NCBI GenBank assembly: GCA_036971475.1
Contig: JBAIZL010000001.1
Span: 151,296,044 to 151,360,043, forward strand
Reading direction: 5' to 3'
Origin: Prosapia bicincta
Taxonomy: Eukaryota; Arthropoda; Insecta; Hemiptera; Cercopidae
Length of the DNA stretch: 64,000 nt
In this document: piece after piece, positions 1-48,807 of the stretch
How positions within the stretch are numbered: position 1 is the stretch's first letter
How the letters are laid out: each line of letters opens with the position of its first letter
Program-made: the position numbers and the translations under genes
Notes under the pieces: generated by a model
Told to the model about the DNA's origin: nothing
The model's database searches: none
What the model saw: the letters and a program-made list of their open reading frames with translations, nothing else

Positions 1-1940
1 AATTAACAACCAGCTCGTCATGAACAGCAACAAGATTTGATATTTAATAATCAATATAATTATAAATGAATCTGACTACGAATTCAACTCTATAAAAAAA
101 CTGATTTGGTCACACTTGTAAAAACATTTACCCCTCTCTCTAATCAAGTGCATTTATTTTTAGTAAAAGATACTTACCTACTTAAGGCCCAATTTTACTT
201 TACTTTTAAAGGATTGACCACTTAATTTTTCAGTCTTTTCCTTCTGACATTTTTAATGGTTTATACAGAATAAATTTTGAATTCAACTTTTCAATTTGGA
301 TTAATTTAAAATGTATGTTAAAAAATTAAATAAAAAAAATATTATTGAAAAAAATCATAACGTAAGGTTTGTTTCTGAAAATGTAATATTTTAAATATTT
401 AATTTTAACACATAATATTCTGTAATTTATATTGCAACATATGAGAATTAATACGTCATTAAGAGGCGAGAGATGCCTACTTCAGACTGAATGTTAACTT
501 ACCAAAGAAGAGGTCCTGAAGAGATGTAGTAACAATGCTTTTTCCATGATCCTATAAGAGAGGTTAGATAAAAGTTTATTTTAAGTGTTATATAAAACGT
601 TTAGTAGTTCCCACAAAATATTTTGACACAAAGTTTTAAAGATTAAACAATGATGTTTTTAAGAAATTGGACATATAAACAATTTATTTACACTTGTTCA
701 AAAGGAAGAGTTTATAAAACGTTTTAATGTATGAAAATAGAAGTCGAGGGCAATGTTTTGAAGAAAAATATTATAAATGAAAATGGGAAAAAGAAAAAAC
801 TTCCAAGATAAGTAGTTTGTTGTTGAAGTATTCAAGTTCAGTAGTGTTTTTGGATTGCCTTGTGTAAATAATAGAGAATATTTAACTCTGCAATATACAT
901 ATATTTTTTGAGAGAATATTATTATATTTACATACTAAGTTTTCAAAGACTCAGAAACAGTAATTGAAGAGTTACATTTGAAAGTTTTCTATTAACTATA
1001 CTTTCGAAAAACCTTTTAACAATTATACAGTAAAAAAAGTTACATCTGTGCTTTTCATTCATTTTATTAATTGTAGCACGGAAATCTAGACAATATGAGC
1101 TGTCACGAAAAACTTTAATACAGATAACACTATTCTTAAACTTTCCTTTAAACACTAGAACTTTCTGTAACGTAACAGCTCCCAAAATATTTTTCTTCAC
1201 AACATAAAATAGCTATAAAAAGAAAAGTAAAATGTAGACATTTAGGGCAGTAAAGTCTTGATGTCCCAAAGTTCCTTCACTGAGCCAGTTTTCCAAAAAT
1301 TAAGTTATTATTTAAAAAAATATAAGTATTCTTTTAATATTTATACTTTATTATGCAACATGTGCTGACGTCATGGGAGAGGGAATATTTAAAACAAACA
1401 CATTTCATTCCTTTATTTACTCTTTACCTATTGAAGGATGGTTCGACATTACTGTTAAAAAAAGAGGTTTAATTAAATTTAAACAGTAATCAAGTGCTTT
1501 TATTTTTATTAATTTCCCTGTTGTAGATGGATAGTTCAACTTTTATCCTTTAATTTATAAAGTATCAAGTCAAAAACTTCCTCATAAGGGCAATTGATAA
1601 AACGCTTAGAAAAGGGTGGTAATATAGACTACAAGCTTAGATCTTCCAATAATGACTTCTCAATTTATCAACATAAATTACAGGCTAAAGAGTATACACA
1701 CCATTTAGTCTTCTTTTCCTTATATAGCCTACTAAAAACGGAAGGAAGTAAATTAGTGGAAGTAAAAAAAAAAGGTAATAAGTAAACAAAGTAAATAAGT
1801 TATATGATGGCAAGTAAAAAAACGATTCTCCTCCAAATCTCGTATAGCTACAACTCATAGTGTCTATCATTTGTTAATTGAAAGTATTTTTCATTGTTAG
1901 GTATTTGTGTCTGTTCAAAATAAGTCTTCTTTGTCTGATA
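1..1940. other. No gene recognised
   Basis: AT-rich sequence downstream of amphiphysin. The open frames here are short, low in complexity and match no family I know. Confidence 0.6.
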
Positions 1941-1949
1941 TCATCAATG

Positions 1950-2820
1950 AAGAAGAAAAATGGAGAGTTGTTTGAATGGAAACAAGATCTACAAATAAAT
2001 TGGTCGCTAAATGTAGTAAGATTTCTGTGTAAACAGCAACCTGATAGGCCTTCGACTTCAAAGACTAATGCCAATATTAAAGTAGTTAAAAAAATGACTC
2101 ATGATAATCAACGAATTACAGTTGATGATACTGGAAATGAGTTGAATGTAGGCCATAGGTCATCGTATTCAATCATCCTTCAGAAGCATTTGAAGCATTA
2201 GAAAGACTCAATTCTTAAGAGAACAATCATCGATGAGTCAGACCATCTTTAAACTCCTAGATCTAGAAAGTTCAAAAATTAGCTGTAAGAAAGGATATGA
2301 CAATAATATTCTATAAGGTCTGATTTTGGTTTAATTCAAATGGGAAGGTAAATTAATAAATTGTAGCAGTTACTGTGTTGCATTAGATTAACTAAAGTAA
2401 AAAAAATTAAATCCAAAAGACAACTTTCAAAAGGCGTGATTTTGCTTCAGGATTATACTCATGGTCATACGGTCAAAAATATTCTCCTAGGCCTAAAGGT
2501 TTCCAACTGCTGCACCACCTGCCATATAGTTCAGATCTTATTTCAGACAATTTTCTGTTTTCAGGTGATATTTCTTGGTCTATTAAAAGAGGAATTGCTA
2601 GGGGATTTGTTATCAGTCTATAACATTGACAATTTTATCACCAAGCCAAAAATCTACTTCCAGGAAGGAATTCAAACGCTTGTTAGAAGATGGAATAGAC
2701 ACAAAGAAGTAAAAGAGTGTTGTGTGGCAAAGTAATGCTAAAACCGTTTATGTATAGACAATAAATGTATATTTGAAAAAAAAGGTCCATTTACTTTCTG
2801 ACTTCCTTTTGTGTTTATAT
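1950..2820 (+). pseudogene. Decayed mariner-like transposase
   Basis: Tc1/mariner transposases cut and paste DNA at TA sites. From about 1960 to 2200 the sequence encodes a degraded helix-turn-helix region: RPSTSKTNANIKVVKKMTHD, then NQRITVDDTGNELNV, with the RPSTSKT linker usual in mariner and SETMAR-like proteins. From 2430 to 2735 a C-terminal part follows in shifted frames: HHLPYSSDL (family HPPYSPDLAPSD), LLKEELLGD and YFQEGIQTLVRRWNRHKEV. The central catalytic region is missing and frames are broken. A possible terminal repeat starts near 2786 (ggtccatttactttctgac). It is old and dead. Confidence 0.75.
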
Positions 2821-5800
2821 GTATTACAGGTTGTATTATATACAGTTTTTCATAATTATTTTTTACATGAACAAACATCTAATTTTACATAACACTTAGC
2901 TAATCCAACATAACACATAGCTATGTTAAATATGTGTTTATAACAGTCATCAAGCAGTCTTACTACTTCTGTAACTTATTTAAATAATTAATTTGTCCCA
3001 CATAATTCATTATAATTTTAATATTAACTGTCCTAATTTCATCAAATCACACCACCCACTATACAAGAAAGAATTATACTTTTGTTCAACAGAAACTGCA
3101 GTGAAACTAAAAAAGTAATTGAATATAATCAAAGTTGCTTGATGTAATCATCTTGAATTCACTGATTAAACTATAATTAAAAGTACTTACCTAAGTGAAA
3201 ATGTAATGGCTTACTAGCTGACAAGTTACAAAACATTCAGCAATGGGATGGATTTATGACTGTGGACCAAAATAACCCACCCCTTCCACAGTAAAAAATT
3301 GCAGACTTTGTACATAACAGGATGCCCCCAGTAGAGGGTTAGCTTCATAAAAGGAACGAATGTTTTGAATTGTCAGCAAGTAAGCCATTATGTATTCACT
3401 TAGTTAAGCTCTTTTTAATTATAAGTGAATATAATTGTTACTGCATTTGAATTAGGCATCGAAGTAGTTAAAATCTAAAATTAAATTACTTTTGCTATTC
3501 GTTTTATTCTTCATAAAGTCCTAGAGTTAAAAAAACAACACAAAAATGACAAATCAACACTCAATAGAGTCTAACTAACCTAAACTATTTAATACTTTAA
3601 ATTTATTATTATTTTTACAAACCTAATTATAATACAATAATCAAAATGTTACATCAATAAAATTTATTTTGATAACTGAAAACTATAACAAATAAATAAA
3701 TACAATAATATATAATCTATAGCTGCTTTAAAAATACTGTTTAATAACACAAATATGTATATATATATATATAATTTATCAATTATTTAATAACAAAATA
3801 TATGTATATTGATTACTCAAATGTTAGAGTTGAATCGATTTTTAAATATATTATTTATAAACTTATAACAAATATCTTAGGTAATATTTCTTTTTATTGC
3901 AAAATATCTTTTACTTTATACAATTATAAATACAACCATTGTTTTCCTAGATATAATGCAGTAAGTTACATAACTACTAAAGTAACCAAGATGTTCAGAA
4001 CACTTCTCAGCCCACAACCAATGACAGCTTTAAAAGGACGGAAGAGACAAAAGTAGATTTAGTTAATTTGTTTGTTACTTTTTTTAAATTATACAAGTAT
4101 TTTAACACATTAGTTGCAGCTATTTTATATTGAAATGGCCTTAGTTGAAATTGTATTAACATTGATGATGAGTTTAGAATGATATAAATTAATTCAGAAT
4201 AATTTGAATTGAAATCTAACAAAATTTTATTTTCAGTAGAACTTTTCTATATAAAATATCGTGCCTAACTTCACAGATCTAGAGTGTTTACACAGTTATA
4301 AAGTTTTCTTTATATGTTAAATCAAACGTATTTTAGAAGAAATTTTAATTTCTGCCAAAGATAGTGTATTAAAATTAGTTGTTATATTTCATTTTATTAA
4401 CTATTTTCGAATACTGATTCCAATGTATTTAAGAAAAAATAAATTTTCGCAGTATACTAAAACGTTCAAATCAAATTTACTTTCAAAAACATACCAGGCA
4501 AGTAGTATACATTTTTTAAGTACTATTTTAATAGTTTTAGAAAATAAGAAACCAAATGGAAAGGACAGGTAAATATAACGTTGCTGTCAGATTTAGATAA
4601 ATCTACCCTATTGTAATTTAATCTACATGAGATTGTTTCATAAAACTTGAGAAAAACTTAAAAGGCCAGTTTAAAAGAGAGACTAAACATTGTACATACA
4701 ATGTTATCAACTGGATCATCATACAGTTTTATAATGTGCTAACCTCATGGATGGATGTCTTTTAGAAAAGAAAGCCTGCTTCAAATAAAGGAACCTGCAA
4801 ATGTGACCCTTTCTTATTTCTTTTGTCAGTGGTTTTATCTGCCACCCTAAACCTAGCTATTACAATTCCTTCCTTATCTTTCACAGATGATAAGTTGTAA
4901 TTGTATAGCAACGAATCACCACTGCAACTAACATATTAAATACTTTTTACAAGATTTAGATAACAAAAAATGATTTTTTAACAATGAAATTTTACATTAC
5001 CAAACACACATTTACCATTATCATTAAAAATTTGGCACTTGCAATTTTGGAAGAGATATAATTTATTCTGTAAAAAATTCAAACAGTATAGTTTTTAATT
5101 TTATGTAGTTTTCTAAAGTAATTAAAATTTGTCCTTCTTAAAATAGGCAAAAACTAGATTAAACAATTTTCATAGAAAAACAAAATTTAAATGAAAACTT
5201 AAATTTTTGTAATATGTTTGATCGAAATCTTGCATTAGTTTTCTATAATATTTGGTGAAAAGAGAGAACAATAATTTCAATCACATATAAATATTAATGT
5301 ACATATAAGTATTGTATAGAATGTCTCCAATATAATATACAAATGGCAAAAACAGATAAACATGAAGAGAATGGTATTTCAACATAAAAATATGTATTAT
5401 ATTTGAAAAAAAATCAGTTTCCTATTAAAAAAAAAACTGTTAACCAAATGTAGATGATATTTAAATATATCTTAAAAACTTGAGATATACATTTTTCTAT
5501 AAATAAAACAATTTTTATAAAAGTTTATTTCTTGTAAGAATTTTTTAAATTCTAAAAATATATGTTTTACAGAAAACTATTCTAATGAAATGCCAACATT
5601 ATATCTACGTAAATAAAAAAGGTCTAAGGTGAAAGAGGTATAACATTCCCTAAAGCAAACACAAGATAAGTATAAAATCTCTCAGATCTTAGCTGGAAGA
5701 AAAAGAAAATGTGTTATACACAAATATTGAAAATGGAAAGAGTTTTAAAATTACGTTTTAAAAACATACTACATTATGGAGCAATTACAAAGTCAAACTT

Positions 5801-6659
5801 AAAATGGTTGATTAGGTAATTACATTTGAACATCTAATTTTAACAAATGCCATTCTATTTTTGGAAAAATATTTAATTCTATAATGAACATTTCCCATGA
5901 TTTAATCAAATATGAAACCACTAATATTTATTTACTGGTAACCAAGAAAATTACCCTTCAACCTTAATCAAACAAATTCCTAGTCTGACATCTGAAAAAC
6001 ATAAAATTACAAAAATGCTACACATAAGGACAAAATCACATTCAAAGAATTCAATCTAGCTAATAAAATATCTCGAAAGGGAAAGCATAATAAAATATCA
6101 ACTGTCAACTTAATACAATTATTATTTAATAATTAACGATGGAAGTTTAAGATCGATCGACATTTATGACAATAACAATGGAAAATTTCCTTAATGATGT
6201 TATATGTACTAGTTTGAAGGGTCTTATGTGGACAAAAATTAACCTCTCTTTTGAAAGCCAAATCAATTTTTCCATCAGTTTGGGAAAATATTAGAGTTTT
6301 AAAATTTGTATTTCCTAATGGCTATATATAACTATTTAATTTTTTAATAGTGAAAAATACTGTTAAAAACAAGCATGGAGAAAAGAAAATATTCATACTA
6401 AAACATCTTGTTCATCTATGTGTAATTTAAATATCCAAAATAAAATGCTCTTCAATATTTTACACAAAAGTTCTAGAATATCTATACTTAAACTGAGCAT
6501 TTTCTATGGTTAGGCACTTATTTCAACTCCAACTGGAGAAAAGAGTTTTTTTCGCAGTTATAACAGTATAAACCACAAAAATGTCTATATAATTACGTTA
6601 GATTTTATGCTTTTTATAATATAGTTACTTTTTAGTTAAACAGAAATTTGTATATACGA
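2821..6659. other. No gene recognised; AT-rich with short TA repeat
   Basis: I see no gene or recognisable element. A short (TA)n run lies near 3754-3773. Open frames are few and look random. Confidence 0.55.
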
Positions 6660-6891
6660 GTAGTGTACTAAAGATGTCTACAGTTTATTCAATTAATTTT
6701 TTTTTTAATAGACTGAAAAAAAACAGCACAGAACAAATTCTGAACTCTGCATTCTAGCACGGTATACAAAATTTTAGAAATGAAAATTTTCAACTAAATT
6801 CGAGCGAACTTGTTATTGTCATTGAATGTATTTAAAGGTTCAAATAATCTGTAAATGTGATTGGCGACCTGTTGAGTTGGAACACTATTGC
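6660..6891 (-). other. Probable start of amphiphysin 3' UTR
   Basis: The stop codon is at 6894-6892. The minus-strand sequence beyond it is AT-rich and non-coding. A canonical AATAAA lies on the minus strand at 6689-6684 and could end the transcript near 6665. In such AT-rich DNA other AATAAA motifs occur further left, so the true 3' end is uncertain. Confidence 0.4.
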
Positions 6892-41692
<34,801 letters not shown>

Positions 41693-41988
41693 CTGCAATG
41701 AAAAGATATCTCTCAGTTAACATTTTAGTTTTAGCTGAAACATATTTATTATGTAACACTAAAAATTCAAAGACATTGTTTAAAAAATAGATTAGATGAA
41801 ATAATAAGCCTTTTCAAAATTGTTCGCAGCGAGTCACGAGTAACACCTAATTCAAATGCTTTTTTAGGGACCGACTTGGGTTGCGAGTTCAACCATTTCA
41901 ATGTTTTGCAGCGTCCTAGCGGACTTAGCTAGACCAGCAGACTCTTTTTTAGAATACTTCCCATTGCTCTCAAGTTGTTAACTGACGT

Positions 41989-42719
41989 TAACATTATTTC
42001 AGGGCTCGGTAGCTGTGGGCCTCTGCTGCAGCAATTTTGATGGTGAGGTTGTGGCCATAGGAGAAGCAGCATCATGCGTCATGCGACTTTCGCCGCGGCA
42101 GGTTGTATTCCTGATTGATTCACAATCAGCGATTTTGGCAGTTTCCTCTAACACACCAACTGACTGCACCTTGACAGTGTCGTGCAGAGAAAACATGCAA
42201 CTATGCCAAGAGGCAGGCTTCAGAATTGCGCTCCAGTGGATTCCCAGCCACGTTGGCACAACAGGGAACGAAAAAGCTGACAACCTCGCCAAGAGTGGGT
42301 GCCGTCTACCACAGCCACAAATCAAAATATCACTGGGCTCTGCTTACACCAGGATCCACGCAGCAGCTAAGACGTACTTGAAAACATCACAAGAAAACCT
42401 GGCTGTTGGAAAGAGATGGCAAGAACTTTGCACCAACCCCATTCCAAAAAACCTGCCTCGACCTATCAGTGTTGCGCTGTTCCGTCTAACCACGGGACAC
42501 GACTACCTTCAGGCGCACCTTCATCGCATTGGGCTAGCAGACACGGATCGGTGCCCCTTGTGCCAAACAGGAAAGATGGATGGAGACCACCTTCCTGCCT
42601 GCCCACAGCTCGAAGCATACAATAGCGACCCAAAAACCAGACTCTCCAAGCTCTACTGGTCTGCACGATGCCAAATGGTCGAGTTACCAAGGGCAGGCGT
42701 TGGATAAAGTAAAGTAAGT
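41989..42719 (+). pseudogene. 5'-truncated non-LTR retrotransposon, RNase H domain
   Basis: The insert is bounded by a 12-bp direct repeat gttaactgacgt (41977-41988 and 42720-42731), a target-site duplication. From 42003 to the stop at 42705 the frame is open: GSVAVGLCCSNFDGEVVAIG, the RNase H core FLIDSQSAI and LQWIPSHVGTTGNEKADNLA, then RLTTGHDYLQAHLHRIG and a CCHC-like CPLCQTGKMDGDH. It ends in ARCQMVELPRAGVG and a short taaagtaaagtaagt tail. This is the C-terminus of the ORF2 of an I/Jockey-type LINE. The intact frame and clear duplication suggest recent insertion; RT and endonuclease were lost by 5' truncation. Confidence 0.9.
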
Positions 42720-42731
42720 GTTAACTGACGT

Positions 42732-45700
42732 GAAAATCGTATTCCGGTAAAAAAAGTATCACAGTAGCTGTGATAGACTCACTATTTCACGCATATGCAT
42801 CTTAAGGAAACATACAGTGTTGTATCATCAACTGCTCCATGAATAATGAACTGGCATCATTGAAGTCTTAACAAAGATAACTATAATTTGATTGAAAACA
42901 GAATAGGATTCTGCATAAGTGAAATCGACCAGACGGAGTGGGGGATAGCAGCCATCTGAGCTAATAGGAAATTCACATATTGCTGCGTGTGTAAGCCTTG
43001 TTGCCAATTTGATGGCAACTTCCGTTCGTCGCTCAGTGACATTGTAACTGTGGTGGAGTGATTTACTAATGGTGTAGCTTGCTTCGTTCCGCAATTTCAG
43101 TCACTGGCAGTGAAAGGTTGACTGTCAATGCGTTCGAACTGACAACATCGCATCCCTACCCTGCCACAGACTAATTCCTATTTGACTTTAAATCAAAGTA
43201 TAGTAGGGTTTTGGTATTTTAAAAGAACAATATTTTGACCTGATGGAGAAAATTACCTGCTTACTATTCTCATTAACATTTACAATTTCTTGTAAATAGT
43301 AATTGAAATACAAAATGTTGTAAAACATTTGAGTTTTACAATTTCTTTCAGTACATTAACAATAAAGTATAATTTGAAGAATGATGAAGTATTAAATAAT
43401 GAAAATATTTTTTACAGAAGTAACATATTTTGAAGTTATTACTGAGAAATAATTAAACTTCTAATAATGTGAAAGCTTTTGTATAGCAGTTGTTTACTTT
43501 TCAAAAAATTTCTTAAAATATATTAATGGTAGGATCAAATGTATTTTAATTTAAAAAAAAAACAAAAACTTAATAAAATTTCTGAGGTCTAAAAGTTGAA
43601 CAAGTGTTTTTTTTTAAAAAGACCACAATACCACATAATAAAAAATAATGGCTAAATCCGATTAGTAGACGAAGAAAGTTATAGATCCTGATAAGACGCT
43701 TTGGGCTCATGAAACCTTAACAGTAATAGTGTAGGCCTTCTTTTTTCATTCAAATAATATATGAAAAATGTGTTATACATTGTTTAAATGAGGTGCAATA
43801 GTTTGTAGCATTAGTTACAAAACGTCTGACCTACACCTAAAACCAAAGAATAAAACAAATATCACACAATGCTTCAGCCACAGTGTGAACGCAGTCCTTG
43901 AAGATGAAATAGATATCAACTAGGAAAATCTTTAAAACTATTTAATAGAGTTAGTAAAGGACAAACGGTGGGAAAATTTGAATGCTTGTTCAGATTCATT
44001 ACAAAGAATTACTTCAGAAATATTAAATCTTCTTCGCTCTACAGAGGAATTTACGACGCTATATAAAACGATTTCTTCAACAACAAATATCTTCTAAAAG
44101 CTTATAATACAGTAAAGCCCATATTTGAAGAAATGAAATGATAGTAATGGCTTTAAAGAAGCATTTAAATTCTACAATTTTGAAACTGTCTATATTTCAG
44201 TAACATTATTTTACTGATTTTAGATAACATAAATCAATATAAAGCAGAACTTTAAGAAGTAAATGCCACTTGAAGACCACTCGAGTAAAGTTCTTTTTAA
44301 GATAAGTGACTCTCGAGGATCTACTGACTTATTAAAACTTTCATTAAAAAAAAAAAAGAGTCAAGAACTCGGAGACGCAAATTAAGTTTCCAAGTGACAA
44401 TATTCACCCATGAAAACCGGCTCAACAGCATAATCAAAGTTCAAGGTTGTAATTTGAAGTTAGCATTTAAGACTCTCTCTTTGCATTCTTCTGCAGATCC
44501 TACTAAACTGACATAGCACCTTCGGTTACGTCACAAATATTACCAGTAATACATAGGCCTACTTGATACTTGTATTTAGCAATGCCTTTTACAGTGAGCA
44601 AAGCTGTAAGATAGTTTTTTAAGTTAGAATTAATCAAACCTATTTAGACGTTCTATAACTTGGTCTAAGTGGGTTAGCTCTATTGTCAATAAATAAAAAG
44701 TCACGACAGGTTAACATTGATGAAGTTCTCTTTATTTCAAAAAATATATAAATCAAGGAAAAGTGTCAAGTCAATAGATAATATAGTTTATTTTCTTTAT
44801 AACTTTAAACTGTCCTTTTAAAATTACGTGTACAACATAACGCCTACTAATAAAAAAAATAATAATATTTAGATATTTTAATTTTATAAATGTTCCATCT
44901 GTCTAGGTCAAATAATTTTTGAAGTGATAACGTTTTTACGTGCAATGAATAAAACAAGAGATTAAATCATTGCTTCCGCGTCACGCTATTTCTGAAACGC
45001 ATACCTTACAGCATATATTCCCGTCAGGTGACTGAAGTGAATTAAATGTAACAGCTGATTTTGTGTTATAGGTTATGTTGTAGAACGTAGATTAACGTAG
45101 GTTATGTTTTACACGTAGATTATTATTAAACAGTTCTTATTAGTTAATAAATATATTTAACTATTTAAACTTTGATAAATCTCAGCAAAAATAATTCAAT
45201 ATAACGATACTAATTAGTTATATAATTTTAAATCCAATTTTTGAAAGAAAAATATTTTTAGGTCTGTCTTATACTTTTTAAAAAAACTGATTTGAATTGT
45301 TAAAAAAAATTTGTATTCAGTAAACACTTTTTTTGCTACCCACATTATTTTATTATTTACTACAGTAAATATTAGTCTTTATTTAATACATTCCTTAAAT
45401 AAAGATGTAAAAATTGAATAGAAAATGTATAATCAATAGAAAATTAATAATTTTGCGAAACCTTTAGCTCTATTTTGTTATCACTTCTGTCGAGTCCCAC
45501 AACAAATTTTTTTATTGACCTTATTGATTTATTGTAATAATAACCTAACATTTTGGACTATAAAAACTAATAAATTATTAATATCTCATTAAGAAAATTT
45601 TTAAACCGGTATTAAAAATCGTTATATGTAGTAATATCTATTTTACAGGTGGTAATTTATCACTCGATTCCATTTACACAGAATTTTGCGCTGGTTTTAC

Positions 45701-47720
45701 GCACCCCACAGCGGTTTCTTCTGCTACAGAATACGTACTGCTTAATTTATTTTAACAAACACACAGGCTTCATATTTTTAAAACTGTAATTCTCTTTATC
45801 ATATTTAACCTAAGCAATACTACTTTAGATATTGCGAGGTAGAAACTCACAAAGAAAATTATAGTTATAGGCTACAATCTTTGCTTAAAAGGTTTTTGAA
45901 AAAAAATTAAAATAGAATTGTTCCAGGCAAAAACATGCTGGACAAGGTCTAAAACGTAAACCATCAAACTTCTTCAAGATCAGAAAATAATGATAATATC
46001 ACTGTATTTTTTCACTAAAATGGGAGTTTGAAGATCTTGTCCGAGTTTTGCGCACGAAAATTAGATTACGTTTAATGCCAATTTATAAGTAATAATTTTA
46101 AAAAGGAATGGTTTACACTGGATCCAACTGTCAACAAGACATTCTTACGTGCCAAGAGGCTTGAGATGGCTACTTAAATTTGAAAATAAAAATAATTGTA
46201 ACAAAAAAAAATTCATAAAATCCCTTGTTATATTCCAAACAAAATTAAAAAATTGCAGAAAAGTTTTTAAACTATTTCAAAATTTTCACAGGTATTTCAA
46301 CTCGATAAAAGGCCTAGACTTAAAAAAAGATCAAACCCGTGAGAAAAATCACGCAGTGAAGGCGGTAAGTCTTTAAATAAATTACATTGTACATGCATTT
46401 CGATAAACTCTTTTTTATTTACCGGTACATTTCTTAAATATGTACAATATTCAGCTGGATTCTGAAGACAACGTTAATGACGTTTTTACTTGTACTTTGA
46501 CAATGTATGGGACTATACATTCTCTATAGAAATTAAAAATTCTGAATATAGGGCCAACTCGTCTTCATTTCTGTTAAGAATATTTTTGAGTACATTTTTT
46601 TACCTTTCCTAACATTGAAATATTTTTCTTTGTTGACGCGTTTCAGAATAACCCCATTGTTGAAATATCTAAGAGTATTATTTAAGTTTTGAGAATTAAC
46701 TTATCCCGAAATGCGCCAACAAAGGAAATTATTTATCATTAGAAAAGACACAAAAGTACACAAATTTATAAATATTAAAATTGAAATTCTTTACTAACGT
46801 TCACCTTAAGCAATTGCTGTTAGGGAACATATTCGCTGTGGTTTATTGAGTTACAGTTATAGACGGGCTAGCTTTAGTGATCAGAATACTTCTAAAGATA
46901 TCTCTTATTAATCATTGTACATAAATCAACTTTTTTAAACGGGTTTGTATCTGAAATTACAGTTATTAATACCAACTGAACATTGCACACAGAAAACAAG
47001 ATTTGTTATCTATAATTTTAAAACATTGGTAAAAACAAAGCCCGGAAAACGTATTGATAATTTCAATAAGTTTGGAATTATTGTTGATCAAGAAATTTTT
47101 CAAAAGTAGTAAAAATACATACTGTAAATAACAGATTAAAATATAAACTGCTTTAGAAAAAAGGGTAAATGGTGCCAGAGTTATAGTATGATAGTGTAGA
47201 AGGTCTAAATACTTGTATAGCGTGATTTAAGTCACCGTAACAGGTTGGTGGGCAGGGCCTAATGGTATTAGCACACTTCCTCATCACATGATTGGTCAAC
47301 TGGAACAAACACCGTGACTGGAGATTTGGAAATAGCGACAGTTGTCTTTTAATGATGTAATTGCACTCTTTTATTCTTTACCTTTGTTTGTTTACCTTTG
47401 CACTTTGGATTGTTTGACCTTGATTTCAGAATGACCGAAGCGTGAAGAACCAAATAAAGCTGAGGAATCCCCAAACAGTAGACAAATTGTGATAACCTTT
47501 AGCCACCATTTCTGTGGGAAGAGTTCGGTGACCTTCATTAGTTGAAATCATGTTCATATTATTACTAAACTGAATGGAATTGTCAATTTTTCGGAAAGAG
47601 CCTAACGTTTCTGTTAAATATTATATTTTTTAAAAAGGAAGGAATATTAAATTATCTCCCAAACAGTAACTTCGCTAAACTAATATCAGTAAAACCGGGT
47701 GGCCTGAAGAGTTTGGACAT
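42732..47720. other. About 5 kb without recognised genes
   Basis: AT-rich sequence upstream of amphiphysin exon A, presumably intron 1. A plus-strand frame at 46149-46376 is Lys/Asn-rich and unassigned. I searched the minus strand for an exon encoding the missing amphiphysin N-terminus and found none. Confidence 0.5.
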
Positions 47721-47726
47721 ATAACT

Positions 47727-48758
47727 ATTAATTAAGGTTCACCGAACGTAATGGACTACAAATTCAAGAATATGAAAATTGAAGAGATTTTAATAAAGAT
47801 ATTATTTTTTTTAGTGATAATGGCTCCTTTTACACCAAAACCTTGTGGTGTAAGAGAGTTACAGGGCCGAGGTGACCTTTTTGAATCAATCAAAATGGGG
47901 GCATTATGCTTCAATTGTGTTATCAATCTAGGTTTGAAGTATAGGTACTCATTATATCTCGAGCTGAGACGACCTTGAAACACCCTTACTTTCTTTGCCA
48001 CTACAAGGTTTAACCTAGGACCTGTAGGTTAATGGTGTTCAATTCGCCTGGAAGACTCAGCTGTTAATTCTTTTCATTTATTAAAAATATTTCAATTTCA
48101 ACTACTGATAAAACTAATTAAAAATATTTACATTAATATTGTTAGTTAAACTAATATTGAACTAAACTTTCATATTTCTATACACATTTAAAAATATTAT
48201 TTTCTAAAATGCTCCTTATCAAAAACTAAACATTGAACTAAACTGTTACAATCAAATAACTGGCAATTTTAATATCCTAAGATGTTGCATTTTAGGATTA
48301 TAGAACCATCAAACCCAATGTTCAACTGAATTGGGTTGTTTTATTTTTTTACCTATTCCAGGGACACATAGAGGGATAGGTCTGGAGTTAATTCCCAAAT
48401 CGATTTCAAGGTTTTTTATAAAAAATCTTTTATAACCTAGACAAATTATTTCAATTTAGCCAGTTTAAAAACAAATGCCATAGTACTTTGAAACTTTAAG
48501 GGAATTAAAATATAATTACAGTATTTCAATTAAGGTTAATATAATATTGGCCAATACAATTTCGTATAAAATGCGTGGCAGTAAACTGAGCGCTGTTCAT
48601 AAATATCGTATAGAATGTCAGTAGAATACTTCAATGGGCTTAATTTCGTTTGGTGAGAAATGAAACTTCTGAAGAGCTCCATGGGCAAACCACTGTAACA
48701 GAGGAAAGATTTTTTAACGAATTTTAGGCCTGGTGTAGAATAGTAATTCATGTTAATG

Positions 48759-48807
<49 letters not shown>

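Noticed and set aside
41820..41920. tRNA-like box B (gcgagttcaacc)
   Set aside because: There is no matching box A at the right distance and no cloverleaf.
46149..46376. Plus-strand frame as a candidate gene
   Set aside because: Lys/Asn-rich, short, no family and no splice context; it does not encode the missing amphiphysin N-terminus.
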